This document shows positions 15,891 through 24,040 of a stretch of DNA of 64,000 bases, in pieces. A program made the position numbers and the translations under genes. Source of the DNA: Clostridiales bacterium (lineage in GTDB: Bacteria; Bacillota; Clostridia; Oscillospirales; Oscillospiraceae). A model generated the notes under the pieces. It saw only the letters and a program-made list of their open reading frames with translations. It was not told where the DNA came from and made no database searches. The number at the start of each line of letters is the position of its first letter. Position 1 is the first letter of the stretch. The DNA lies in the NCBI GenBank assembly GCA_004556205.1, contig SFIL01000002.1, forward strand, positions 75,712 to 139,711, read 5' to 3'.

Positions 15891-16901
15891 TTACGCCTTC
15901 TTGCGGGTCTTGATCATGTCCATCGCGACCGCAGCAATGATGAGGATACCGGTGATAACTTCAAGGATATAGTCACTGATCTCAATGCCAAACGGACGGG
16001 ACTTACCGGCGTTTTCAATGACAGCCATCAGCAGCGTGCCGATGAAGGTGCCGGTAATCGCGCCGCGACCGCCTGCCAAAGATGCACCGCCGATAACGGC
16101 TGCAGCAATGGCGTTCATGTCATAGCCCTCGCCGGTGTTCGGCATTGCGCGGAGGATACGGCCTGCAAACATCATAGCTGCAACGCCGTAAATCAGACCG
16201 GCAACGGAGTAGACCAAATAGAAGGTCTTGCGAACCTTAATGCCGGACAGACGGGCAACCTCGATACCGGAGCCAATGACGAAGAGATCACGACCGAATA
16301 CGGTATAGCGGAGGACTAAGAATGCAATGACTGCAACAAGGATCCAAATGCATGCAAGGATTGGGAAGACGCCAAAGACATTGTAGTCGCCGATTTTCTC
16401 AAAGAGCTTGATAAAAGTCTTGCCGTCTGCTTCAAAGAAGGAAACGGAGTTACCGGCACAGGCAAGCTTCAGAATGCCACGATAGATGGTCTGCGTGCCG
16501 AGAGTCGCAATCATAGCGGGAACATTCATGTCGAAAATAATGACACCGTTGATGAAACCGCAAACGATACAAACGACAAAGTTCAGAATGATTGCAAGCC
16601 AAACAGGCTGACCCGCGCGGATCATCAGAGCCATGGTCATACAGCCAAGACCGGCGATCGCGCCGCCGGAAATATCGATGCCGCCGGTAATGATGATAAG
16701 TGTCTGCGCCACAGCCAGAACGCCGACGATAGCGCCCTGTTTCGTGAGGTTCATCAGGTTATACTTTGTTGAGAAGGTATCCGAGCCAAAGAACGCCACA
16801 AGGAACAATGCAATGACAACAAGGCCGATGGTAAACTCGGAACGCTTTACCAAGCGGGTGAGCGGGCTTGAGGTTTTTGTTTTTGTAGTAGTAGTGGTCA
16901 T
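15891..16901 (-). CDS. Sugar ABC transporter permease (RbsC-like)
   Basis: The membrane subunit of a ribose/galactose-type importer. The 336-residue protein is hydrophobic throughout and has the family pattern: GGIDISGGAIAGLG near residue 73, then GFINGVII, a GSGIEVARLSGIKV loop near 215, AGRI near 245 and GGASLAGGRGAITGT near 275. The N-terminus carries an unusual run of threonines after Met. It is the last gene of the operon, 14 bases after the ATPase, and ends at a bidirectional terminator. Confidence 0.93.
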   Translation of the reverse strand: MTTTTTKTKTSSPLTRLVKRSEFTIGLVVIALFLVAFFGSDTFSTKYNLMNLTKQGAIVGVLAVAQTLIIITGGIDISGGAIAGLGCMTMALMIRAGQPVWLAIILNFVVCIVCGFINGVIIFDMNVPAMIATLGTQTIYRGILKLACAGNSVSFFEADGKTFIKLFEKIGDYNVFGVFPILACIWILVAVIAFLVLRYTVFGRDLFVIGSGIEVARLSGIKVRKTFYLVYSVAGLIYGVAAMMFAGRILRAMPNTGEGYDMNAIAAAVIGGASLAGGRGAITGTFIGTLLMAVIENAGKSRPFGIEISDYILEVITGILIIAAVAMDMIKTRKKA

Positions 16902-16915
16902 AGTAATCTCTCCTC

Positions 16916-18424
16916 TTATTCTTCAATGGACGCCATACGGAGGACATCCTCTTCGGTGAGGGTTTTCAGTGCTTCCTTATCATACTCTGCGGTGATCTTG
17001 CCCTGCGCCATGACAATCAAACGATCAGACAAGCCCATCACCTCAGGCAAATAAGACGAGATCAGGATCACACCGCGTCCCTGCGCGGTTAGCGCCTCGA
17101 TCAGTTTAAATATCTCCTGTTTTGCGCCGACATCAATACCGACGGTCGGTTCGTCAAAGATCAGGATCTCAGGGTCACGGCAGAGAAGCTTTGCAATGAC
17201 GACTTTCTGCTGGTTGCCGCCGGAGAGATTACCGACAAGCTGGGAGATAGAGGGCGTTTTAACATTCACATTCTTGGAATACTCCTGTGCGCGCTTGGTC
17301 TCCTTGCGCAAATTCACAAAGCCGGCAGTGGAGATCATGTCATAGGAGCTCATATTAACATTGGTCTTAATGTCCAACTTCAGCGCACAACCGTCGGCGC
17401 GACGATCTTCTGTCAGGAAGCCGATGCCGTTGTGTAAGGCATCCGTTGGATTCTTGATATTTGCCTTTTTCCCGCGAAGGTATACATCGCCGGTCAGACG
17501 TTTTTCAACGCCGGTCATCGCGCGCATGATCTCACTTCTTCCTGCGCCGACCAAGCCGAAGAACCCAAGAATCTCGCCTCTGCGAAGCTCGAAATTGATG
17601 TTCTTAAAGTGCTTGCTGTCCGTAAAGTTTTCAACTCGGAGCAGCTCCTCGCCCGGCTCGAAATGCTGAATGTTATAAATATCAGTTGCAGGTCGACCGA
17701 CCATTTTTTGGATCAGGGAGTCCTTCGTGACCGACTCGATGGGCAGCGTATCGACATAGGTGCCGTCCTTCAGGATCGTAACGCTGTCACAAATCTGCAT
17801 GATCTCCTCGAGTCGGTGCGAGATGTAAATGATGCTGACACCACGCGCTTTCAGCTCCGCGATAAAACGGAACAGTATATCAACCTTCTCGTTTTCCAGA
17901 AGAGCCGTCGGCTCGTCAAAGATCACGATACGGATATCTTCGTTAACAGAAATTTTGCTGATCGTGACCATCGCTTGCATTGCGATGGGCAACTCTCGGA
18001 TCTTTTCCAGCGGGTCTACGCCCATTTCAAATTTATCAATGATTTTTTTGCTGTCTTGCGCCATTTTTTTCCAATCAACCATGCCCAATGCATTTTTGGG
18101 CTGGCGTCCGAGGAAATAGTTCTCTGCGATGCTGAGATCCGGCGCGATATTGACATGCTGATAGTTTGCAAAGACGCCATGCGCCTGTGCTTCCACAGCG
18201 TTGGAGTTGACAACCCACTCGCCGTTGTAATTCATGCTGATCTTACCCTGATTCGGTCTCTCGACACCCATGATGCACTTGATCAGAGTTGATTTGCCGG
18301 CGCCGTTCTCCCCGACCAATGCACGAACCTCGCCCTTTTGCAAGGTGAAGCTCACATCATTCAGTGCGGTAACGCCGGGATAGAACTTGCTGACATGCTC
18401 AATTTTTAAGATGGTATCCTGCAT
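16916..18424 (-). CDS. Sugar ABC transporter ATPase with two nucleotide-binding domains (RbsA/MglA-like)
   Basis: Energises sugar import. The 502-residue protein has two ABC modules: the first with Walker A GENGAGKST near residue 37 and FDEPTAL near 160; the second with a degenerate Walker A GLVGAGRSE near 290, the signature LSGGNQQK near 400 and FDEPTVGID near 425, as usual in this family. ATG at 18424 follows GAGGGTG; an upstream in-frame codon at 18478 would lie in the intergenic hairpin. A strong hairpin separates it from the binding-protein gene. Confidence 0.93.
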   Translation of the reverse strand: MQDTILKIEHVSKFYPGVTALNDVSFTLQKGEVRALVGENGAGKSTLIKCIMGVERPNQGKISMNYNGEWVVNSNAVEAQAHGVFANYQHVNIAPDLSIAENYFLGRQPKNALGMVDWKKMAQDSKKIIDKFEMGVDPLEKIRELPIAMQAMVTISKISVNEDIRIVIFDEPTALLENEKVDILFRFIAELKARGVSIIYISHRLEEIMQICDSVTILKDGTYVDTLPIESVTKDSLIQKMVGRPATDIYNIQHFEPGEELLRVENFTDSKHFKNINFELRRGEILGFFGLVGAGRSEIMRAMTGVEKRLTGDVYLRGKKANIKNPTDALHNGIGFLTEDRRADGCALKLDIKTNVNMSSYDMISTAGFVNLRKETKRAQEYSKNVNVKTPSISQLVGNLSGGNQQKVVIAKLLCRDPEILIFDEPTVGIDVGAKQEIFKLIEALTAQGRGVILISSYLPEVMGLSDRLIVMAQGKITAEYDKEALKTLTEEDVLRMASIEE

Positions 18425-18451
18425 TGCTACACCCTCATTCTCTTTTAACGG

Positions 18452-18483
18452 GGTCGTTGCGGTCAAAGTTGACCGCAACGACC
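18452..18483 (-). other. Strong intercistronic hairpin after the binding-protein gene
   Basis: A 15-base arm (GGTCGTTGCGGTCAA in genome orientation) and its complement flank a two-base loop. No T-run follows on the minus strand, so a role as mRNA-stabilising or partial attenuator structure is likelier than a terminator. Such hairpins let the binding protein be made in excess over membrane subunits. Confidence 0.75.
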
Positions 18484-18519
18484 TTAATGATTTGGTTCAG
18501 AAGTTATTCAGACGATCAA

Positions 18520-19575
18520 TTACTTGACATACGGAGACATCATAAACTGGATCTCGTCGCTGTCGATGTTCTCAGCGGTAACGATGACGGGCGGGATGTT
18601 AACCTGCTGCTCAGCCTCGGGGTTCTTGCCCTCGGTGAGAGTGAGGATCGCGTTCTCCATGGTCTTGTAGCCCTGTGTGAAAGCGTCCTGCACGATGATG
18701 GCGGACAGATAGCCGTCACGGAGCGCAGCGATCTCGATGTCGTCGGAGTCAACGCCGACAGAAACGACGCCGTCCTTCATGTCGGCATTACGCAGAGCAG
18801 CGCAAACGCCGTCGCAAGTGACGTTGTTGCCGGCATAGATGCCGATGAGGTCGGAGCTATGCGCGGAGATGGTGCCCTCTGCGTCAGCCTGAGCGTCAGC
18901 GGAGTCGTTGCCGTTGTACTGGATGTCGGTGAGCTTCAGCGCGGGAGCTTCCTTCGCCATGTAGTCAGCAAAGCCCTGCATTCTGAAGTCGAGCGCAGCA
19001 TTCTCCATGTTCATCTGCATGCCGATCACGCCGGCATCAGTGGACAGGTTCTCAGCCTTCATCGCGTCGAGGAAAGCCTGAGCAGCCATCTCGCCGATGG
19101 TAGTGTTGGAGCAGTAGTAGAACTCGTTGTAGTACTCAGCATAAGCGCCGTCGTTGCCGTTGCCGAGGCCGCAGTTGACGAAGTTCAGAACGATGCCCTG
19201 ATCATGGGCTTCCTTTGCCTTGGGGACAGTCGGGTCGATGTTCAGCGTTGCGGTGAGAATTGCATCGGGCTTTGCAGCGATCGCGTTCTCAAAAGCCTTG
19301 ACATAGCCTTCAGCGTCAGCTTCCTGTGCGGGGCCCATAACGGAGTAGTCGATCTTGATGCCGAGCTTTGCTTCGTAGTCCTTGGTTGCCTGCTTGATGC
19401 CGGTTTCAACCTGAGACCAGAAGTCAGATGCGGTGGACGGGGTGACATAGATGATCTTATAGGTCTTGCCGTCGGTGTTGCTGTCATCAGCGGGGTTCTT
19501 CTCGTCCTTAGCGCAGCCTGCAAAGAGGGCAGCGACCATAACGAGAGCCAGAATCAATGCGAGAATCTTTTTCAT
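18520..19575 (-). CDS. Sugar-binding lipoprotein of ABC importer
   Basis: Captures a sugar outside the membrane. The 351-residue precursor has a lysine N-terminus, a hydrophobic core and the lipobox LFAGC (Cys at about residue 21). It is followed by a low-complexity acidic linker and a type I periplasmic-binding fold (Peripla_BP_4 type), with PTASDFW at the first ligand strand, repeated DAILTA and DQGIVLNFVN segments, and IGVDSDD-like VGVDSDDIE near 285. The ligand is not readable from the sequence; the neighbouring ribokinase- and FucU-like genes suggest a pentose or deoxyhexose. Confidence 0.92.
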   Translation of the reverse strand: MKKILALILALVMVAALFAGCAKDEKNPADDSNTDGKTYKIIYVTPSTASDFWSQVETGIKQATKDYEAKLGIKIDYSVMGPAQEADAEGYVKAFENAIAAKPDAILTATLNIDPTVPKAKEAHDQGIVLNFVNCGLGNGNDGAYAEYYNEFYYCSNTTIGEMAAQAFLDAMKAENLSTDAGVIGMQMNMENAALDFRMQGFADYMAKEAPALKLTDIQYNGNDSADAQADAEGTISAHSSDLIGIYAGNNVTCDGVCAALRNADMKDGVVSVGVDSDDIEIAALRDGYLSAIIVQDAFTQGYKTMENAILTLTEGKNPEAEQQVNIPPVIVTAENIDSDEIQFMMSPYVK

Positions 19576-19654
19576 TGTTTTTCCTCCTAAGTTCCTTTAT
19601 CTAAATTTGCGATGTGCAAAGACATCCGTGGTTGTTCGGAGCTATGCTCCGGTT

Positions 19655-20098
19655 TTACATAACGCCCTTTTGCAGGATGATGCATCCATAGGGCAGGCGT
19701 TCGCTGGTGCAAACCGTCACGTATGCGTTGGCAGCCTTTTCATAGAACTTGGTGCGTTCAATCTCACCGACGCATTTTGCATCGTAGCCGTTCTTAACAA
19801 CAGCGGCGATCGTGTCATCCCAAACCTTGTTCTCTTTGAGAACGACACCGGAATCCGCATCGGGGATCATGTACTCAATCGGATGCTCACAGTAGTCCAC
19901 ATCCAGCGGAACAAGCTGAAGAATCGCGTCAACCATCTCTGCGGCAGTGTTGCCCTTTGCCTGAATGCTGATGGCATTCGGGGATTTGGTCACAGGCGGA
20001 TAAAAATGGTCGGCAATGACGATCAGGTCGCCGTGTCCGGTATCGGCAAGGGCTTTCAGCAGATCGGAGCCGATAATATCAGGAATTCCTCTAAGCAT
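19655..20098 (-). CDS. RbsD/FucU-family sugar mutarotase (FucU type)
   Basis: Interconverts sugar anomers or pyranose and furanose forms before phosphorylation. The 147-residue protein begins MLRGIPDIIGSDLLKALADT, with GHGDLIVIADHFYP next, which matches FucU (L-fucose mutarotase) better than RbsD in length and N-terminal sequence; the active-site His of GHGD is present. ATG at 20098 follows AAGGAGG; an in-frame ATG at 20134 has no site. A short CGGAGC/GCTCCG hairpin (19637-19651) follows the stop. The partner kinase is ribokinase-like, not fuculokinase, so the substrate is uncertain. Confidence 0.87.
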   Translation of the reverse strand: MLRGIPDIIGSDLLKALADTGHGDLIVIADHFYPPVTKSPNAISIQAKGNTAAEMVDAILQLVPLDVDYCEHPIEYMIPDADSGVVLKENKVWDDTIAAVVKNGYDAKCVGEIERTKFYEKAANAYVTVCTSERLPYGCIILQKGVM

Positions 20099-20140
20099 TT
20101 TTCTTCCTCCTTCAATAAATTGATATCCATGCAAGAACCA

Positions 20141-20181
20141 TTCTGCATTCCTTTAGAATGCAGAACGATGGGTACCCATCG
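20141..20181 (-). other. Two adjacent hairpins between the kinase and mutarotase genes
   Basis: TTCTGCATTC/GAATGCAGAA (20141-20165) is followed immediately by a perfect 16-base palindrome CGATGGGTACCCATCG (20166-20181). There is no T-run. They sit in the 125-base gap between the kinase stop and the mutarotase start and could set relative expression or bind a regulator. Confidence 0.55.
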
Positions 20182-20223
20182 TAAGTTTTCCGCCGCGGTT
20201 TTCGCGCAGGCGAACTGCGGGGC

Positions 20224-21153
20224 TTATTCGGCGTGTTCTGCGAGGAAGGCGTCGATCTCCGCTCTTGTCGGCATAGAGGGCGTCGTGCCGAGCTTTTGGA
20301 CGGACAACGCTGCAAGTGCGCTTGCAAATCTCGCCGCCTCCCAAAGATCCTTGCCCTCGGAAAGTGCCGTCAACAGACCGCCGTTGAATGCGTCACCCGC
20401 GCCGGTGGTGTCAATCGCCTTGACGCGGAAAGCGGGGATGATCTCCGCTCTGCCGTTCGAGTTGACGTATACGCCACGGCTGCCAAGCGTAATGAGCACA
20501 TTCTGCACACCCTTGTCAAAGAAGGCCTGCGCAGCCTTGTTTGCGCTTTCGAGATCATTGACAGGAATTCCCGTCAGTTCCTCCGTCTCAACCTCATTCG
20601 GCGTGACAAGATAAGCGCCCTTCAAGAATTCGTCCGTGATCGGCTGGTACGGCGCGGTGTTAATGATCACGCGCACGCCGTTTTCTTTCGCGAGCCTCGC
20701 AACCTTTTCGTTCGCGTCCTGATTGACCTCGAGTTGAAGCAGAACATACGCGGAATCCTTGATCTGTGCTTCGACGCTCGCAATATCCTCATCGGTGATG
20801 GTGCTGCACGCACCAGGGACAATCACGATCTCATTTTGGCTGGTATTCTCATCGACAAGGATCAGCGCAATACCCGTGGCAACGTCATCGTTATAGAAGA
20901 GATAGTCCTTAGAAAGTCCAACCTCCTCCATCGCACTCAGGGCGACCTCTGCCATCGAATCTCTGCCGAGCTTCGTGACCATGACAACATCGCCGCCCGC
21001 TTTATGCGCTGCGATGCCCTGATTAAAGCCCTTGCCGCCGGCACCCTGCTTAAAAAAGCTGCCCTTTACGGTTTCGCCCGGGACAGGCAGATGCGGTGTT
21101 CTTCCCATCAGATCGACAACAAAACTGCCGAATACGGTTACTTTCTGTTTCAA
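20224..21153 (-). CDS. rbsK: PfkB-family sugar kinase (ribokinase-like)
   Basis: Phosphorylates an imported sugar with ATP. The 310-residue protein has the PfkB N-terminal signature (PGETVKGSFFKQGAGGKGFN near residue 26) and the C-terminal ATP-site motif DTTGAGDAFNGG near 250 with the catalytic Asp. The start is taken as TTG at 21153 because GGAGG lies nine bases upstream; the longer frame to 21198 begins in the promoter region. It is the first gene of the operon, followed by the mutarotase and transporter genes. Ribose is the default guess, but the FucU-type partner leaves the substrate open. Confidence 0.88.
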   Translation of the reverse strand: MKQKVTVFGSFVVDLMGRTPHLPVPGETVKGSFFKQGAGGKGFNQGIAAHKAGGDVVMVTKLGRDSMAEVALSAMEEVGLSKDYLFYNDDVATGIALILVDENTSQNEIVIVPGACSTITDEDIASVEAQIKDSAYVLLQLEVNQDANEKVARLAKENGVRVIINTAPYQPITDEFLKGAYLVTPNEVETEELTGIPVNDLESANKAAQAFFDKGVQNVLITLGSRGVYVNSNGRAEIIPAFRVKAIDTTGAGDAFNGGLLTALSEGKDLWEAARFASALAALSVQKLGTTPSMPTRAEIDAFLAEHAE

Positions 21154-21230
21154 TTTCTTCTTCCTCCATTCAAAGCATATAACATATAAAAAGTTCAAAG
21201 TTTCTTATAAAGGCGGAAAATCAGCGCAGT

Positions 21231-21244
21231 TGTAAGGGCTTACA
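21231..21244. promoter_or_regulatory. Candidate LacI-family operator upstream of the kinase
   Basis: TGTAAG, two bases, CTTACA: a 14-base dyad about 80 bases upstream of the kinase start, next to a TATAAG-like -10 on the minus strand. Its half-site TGTAA recurs in the dyad before the adjacent LacI-type gene, as expected if that regulator binds both. Confidence 0.6.
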
Positions 21245-21325
21245 GATTATTGAACAGCGAAGGGCAACGAGCGTTCAAAACATATCCACATATCCTTTTC
21301 ACCACTTGTTGCCCATTTTTCCTGT

Positions 21326-22375
21326 CTATTTTTCGCGTGCCGCGAACAACGGCATACGCTCCGATCCGCGCAAAATCAGTTCTGTCGATAAGCAGGTGCG
21401 CGTTCCCTGCTCCGGTCGCTCTTCAGTTTCAAAGCGGCGCATCAGGTGTCGCATTGCCTGTTCTCCCATTTCGGGCACGTCACGGCTGACAACCGAGACG
21501 TTGTAGTTGAGCCAATTCAACTCCTCAATATCGTCGAAGCCGAACAGCGCAATGTCTTCTCCAAGCTGCAACCCCAATTCTCCGAACGCCTTCAGGCAAC
21601 CGTAGGTCGTCATATTGTTCGACGCAAAGATCGCTGTCGGCGGGTCGGGCAGCTTACAAAGCTCCAAAGTCTGTTCATATGCGCAGTCAACCATGAAGTC
21701 GCCCTTACGGATATAGTCTTCACGGAGCGGCAGACCATTCTCCTCGAAAGCCCTGCAATAGCCGCGCAGACGCTCGCGTCCGGGTCGGGAAGCCTCAGGA
21801 CCCGTAATAATCGCGATTTTCCGATGACCGATGCGGATCAGCTCATTGATGGCAAGGAAGACGCCCTCTTCATCAGCCGTTACCACACGATCAAATGCGC
21901 TGCTGTCAACCTCACGGTCAAGCAGAACAACGGGAATTCCAAGCGCTTCAAAATTATGCAGCCTTTGGAGCGTTTCGTTGTCTTGCGCAGATACCGGCGT
22001 AATGATGATTCCGCGAAGACGGTGCTCACGCATGGAATCCAGCACTTTATGCTCACGCTCGGAGCTTTCGTTTGTTCCGAAGAGGAAAATATTCAGCCCC
22101 ATCTCATCAGCAGCAAGCGTGATTCCCTGCAAAAGCTGTGAGAAAAACGGGTTGTTAATATCAGGGATGACCACACCGACCGAGGTCGAAGTCGAGGTGC
22201 TGAGACTGCGAGCAGCAATGTTGGGAACGTAATTCAGTTTTTTCACAGCCTCAAGAACACGACGAGTGTTCTTTTCACTGACGGTAGTGGAATGATTCAT
22301 GACGCGGGAAACCGTTGCGATTGAAACGCCCGCTTCTCTTGCAATCTCGTAAATATTCGCTTCCTGTTTACTCAT
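21326..22375 (-). CDS. LacI-family transcriptional regulator
   Basis: A sugar-responsive DNA-binding regulator of about 349 residues. The N-terminal helix-turn-helix NIYEIAREAGVSIATVSRVM and the hinge YVPNIAARSLSTS are classical, followed by a periplasmic-binding-like effector domain (VGVVIPDINNPFF near residue 63). The start is ambiguous: ATG 22375 lies directly before the helix-turn-helix but has a weak site, whereas GTG 22396 gives seven more residues. It lies directly upstream of the sugar operon in the same orientation, so it is the probable local repressor. Confidence 0.9.
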   Translation of the reverse strand: MSKQEANIYEIAREAGVSIATVSRVMNHSTTVSEKNTRRVLEAVKKLNYVPNIAARSLSTSTSTSVGVVIPDINNPFFSQLLQGITLAADEMGLNIFLFGTNESSEREHKVLDSMREHRLRGIIITPVSAQDNETLQRLHNFEALGIPVVLLDREVDSSAFDRVVTADEEGVFLAINELIRIGHRKIAIITGPEASRPGRERLRGYCRAFEENGLPLREDYIRKGDFMVDCAYEQTLELCKLPDPPTAIFASNNMTTYGCLKAFGELGLQLGEDIALFGFDDIEELNWLNYNVSVVSRDVPEMGEQAMRHLMRRFETEERPEQGTRTCLSTELILRGSERMPLFAAREK

Positions 22376-22398
22376 CAATGCAACAGCTCGCTTCACTA

Positions 22399-22412
22399 TG
22401 TAAACGCTTTCT
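22399..22412. promoter_or_regulatory. Candidate LacI/CcpA-type operator before the regulator gene
   Basis: TGTAAACGCTTTCT resembles the catabolite-responsive and LacI-family consensus (TGNAANCGNTTNCA). It lies just upstream of the regulator's start codons, fitting autoregulation or CcpA repression. Confidence 0.55.
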
Positions 22413-22515
22413 TCAACTTACAGTTTCAAAATACGCCACTTTTTTCGTAATGTCAATAGGGTAAGAGAAAGTTTGGAGATTTCGACAATTCCATACCGTC
22501 CGACTTGGGCAGTTT

Positions 22516-22872
22516 TCACAATATAAAGTTGAATTTTCGCAGCTCCATGTTCATTGCGTTGCACTTCCCTCGCAGATTCACTGGACGGCGCGGAAAAACA
22601 ATATGAATTCTTGCCTGCTTTCCGTTTTCGTCATAAATAACGGATTCCTCTGCTTTGATTTGCTTATCTGTAAACCAGCAGCTTTTGTTTTGTGCCGCAT
22701 CAACGTCTCCGGCATGTACTGCGAATATATGGACCTCGTCGCTGGAAGAAAGCTTCTGTTTGACGTTTACTTCTTCATCTGTAATTGAAGGAACCTCTGA
22801 ACTACGCAATTGTTTGCAGATGTGGTACATCCAGTTACAAGCAAATATCAAAATAGTTCTGAAAGCAAACAA
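22516..22872 (-). CDS. Doubtful 118-codon open reading frame
   Basis: An open frame between the LacI-type gene and the tRNA. The predicted peptide has a hydrophobic N-terminus (residues 5-16), then a hydrophilic part with VHIFAVHAGDVD and ARIHIVFP segments that look protein-like. I recognise no family, see no strong ribosome-binding site, and the start overlaps the tRNA terminator region. It could be a degraded secreted-protein gene. Apart from this frame, 22397-22870 shows only the operator noted before the regulator. Confidence 0.3.
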   Translation of the reverse strand: MFAFRTILIFACNWMYHICKQLRSSEVPSITDEEVNVKQKLSSSDEVHIFAVHAGDVDAAQNKSCWFTDKQIKAEESVIYDENGKQARIHIVFPRRPVNLRGKCNAMNMELRKFNFIL

Positions 22873-22874
22873 AA

Positions 22875-22902
22875 AGACCCGAAATCTTACGATTTCAGGT
22901 CT
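22875..22902 (-). terminator. Intrinsic terminator of tRNA-Val
   Basis: AGACCYGAAATC-type 12-base arms (one G-T pair) flank a four-base loop and are followed on the minus strand by TTTTTG. It lies six bases after the CCA end of the tRNA. Confidence 0.88.
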
Positions 22903-22908
22903 AAGAAG

Positions 22909-22985
22909 TGGTGGAGACTAATGGACTCGAACCATCGACCTCCTGCGTGTGAAGCAGGCGCTCTAACCAGCTGAGCTAAGCCTCC
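22909..22985 (-). tRNA. tRNA-Val (anticodon CAC), CCA encoded
   Basis: The cloverleaf folds fully on the minus strand: acceptor GGAGGCT with AGTCTCC, D arm AGCTCAGCTGGTTAGAGC, anticodon stem CCTGC/GCAGG around loop TTCACAC (anticodon at 22949-22951), and T arm with GGTTCGAGTCC. The 3' ACCA is encoded at 22909-22912. It reads valine codon GTG. It is a single-gene unit with its own promoter and terminator. Confidence 0.97.
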
Positions 22986-23014
22986 GTATGAGATTTCAAT
23001 TACTTACGGCGTTT

Positions 23015-23042
23015 ATTATAGCACATTTCTGCGAAAATGCAA
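23015..23042 (-). promoter_or_regulatory. Promoter of tRNA-Val
   Basis: TTGCAT (23037-23042), a 16-base spacer and TATAAT (23015-23020) on the minus strand, 30 bases before the tRNA 5' end. Confidence 0.78.
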
Positions 23043-23140
23043 GCGGAATTTTCCTTCCGCGCTCTTTTTTTCAAAAATGGGAAGAATTACGCACTGCCGA
23101 ACGTTCTTTTGGGGCATACTCTTCGTGAGGTGATGATTTC

Positions 23141-24040
23141 ATGCAGGAGGTACTCATTATCGGCGGCGGACCTGCGGGCATGACAGCAGCCCTCTACTGC
23201 GCACGTTCGGGGCTTTCAGTAACCGTGCTGGAAAAAGCGATTGTCGGCGGGCAGATGGCGCTTGCGGAAAAAATCGAAAATTATCCCGCCGCAAGACAAA
23301 ACGGTATCACGCTTTCACAGGCTATGCAGGCGCAGGCAGAGAATTTCGGCGCAAGATTTGTTCAGGCAGAAATTGTCTCTGCGGAGCTGACGCGGAGGAT
23401 CAAAACGCTGCACAGTCGGTCGGAAGCCTTCGAAGCGCCTTGTGTCATCCTTGCCACCGGCGCGGCACCGGCACCGCTCGGCATTGCATCAGAGAAAGAC
23501 TTTTTAGGCCGCGGTCTCAGCTACTGCGCCACCTGTGACGGTCGGTTTTTTAAGGGAAAAAGCGTCGCGGTTGTCGGCGGCGGCAACACAGCGGTTTCGG
23601 AAGCGCTGCACCTGTCCGAGCTGTGTGCGCGGGTGCATTTGCTGCACCGCAGAGGCGAGTTGCGCGCAGAGGCAGCACTGCAAAAACGGCTCGCCGCTTC
23701 CTCCGTTGTGTTTCATCCAAACTGCCGTGTGTGTGAGCTTTGCGGAAAAGACCGTTTGGAGCACATCGTCTTTGAGCACGAAGGAAATGTTGATACACTC
23801 GCGGTCGAGGGCTTATTTGTCGCAATCGGCAGGCAGCCGGAGAGCTCGCTGTTTCGTGAGATCCTCGCAGTTGACGAAAACGGATACCTGCTTGCCTCAG
23901 AAGACACCAAAACCGCTCTTTCCGGCGTCTTCGTCGCGGGCGATGTGCGACAAAAACCGCTGCGGCAGATTGTCACAGCGGTTTCCGACGGCGCAACCGC
24001 CGCACAGCAGGCATTGGACTTTCTGCGTTACAATGCGTAG
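23141..24040 (+). CDS. Thioredoxin-reductase-like FAD/NAD(P)H flavoprotein
   Basis: A 299-residue disulfide reductase of the low-molecular-weight thioredoxin reductase family. FAD-binding GGGPAGMTAALYCARSG is at residues 7-23, the redox pair is CATCDG near residue 130, the nucleotide-binding loop is GGGNTAVSEALHLSE near 147, and the C-terminal FAD motif is GVFVAGDVRQKPLRQ near 265. ATG follows GAGGTGATGATTTC. No thioredoxin gene is adjacent, so its partner is unknown. Its end overlaps the convergent methyltransferase gene by 13 bases. Confidence 0.9.
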   Translation: MQEVLIIGGGPAGMTAALYCARSGLSVTVLEKAIVGGQMALAEKIENYPAARQNGITLSQAMQAQAENFGARFVQAEIVSAELTRRIKTLHSRSEAFEAPCVILATGAAPAPLGIASEKDFLGRGLSYCATCDGRFFKGKSVAVVGGGNTAVSEALHLSELCARVHLLHRRGELRAEAALQKRLAASSVVFHPNCRVCELCGKDRLEHIVFEHEGNVDTLAVEGLFVAIGRQPESSLFREILAVDENGYLLASEDTKTALSGVFVAGDVRQKPLRQIVTAVSDGATAAQQALDFLRYNA

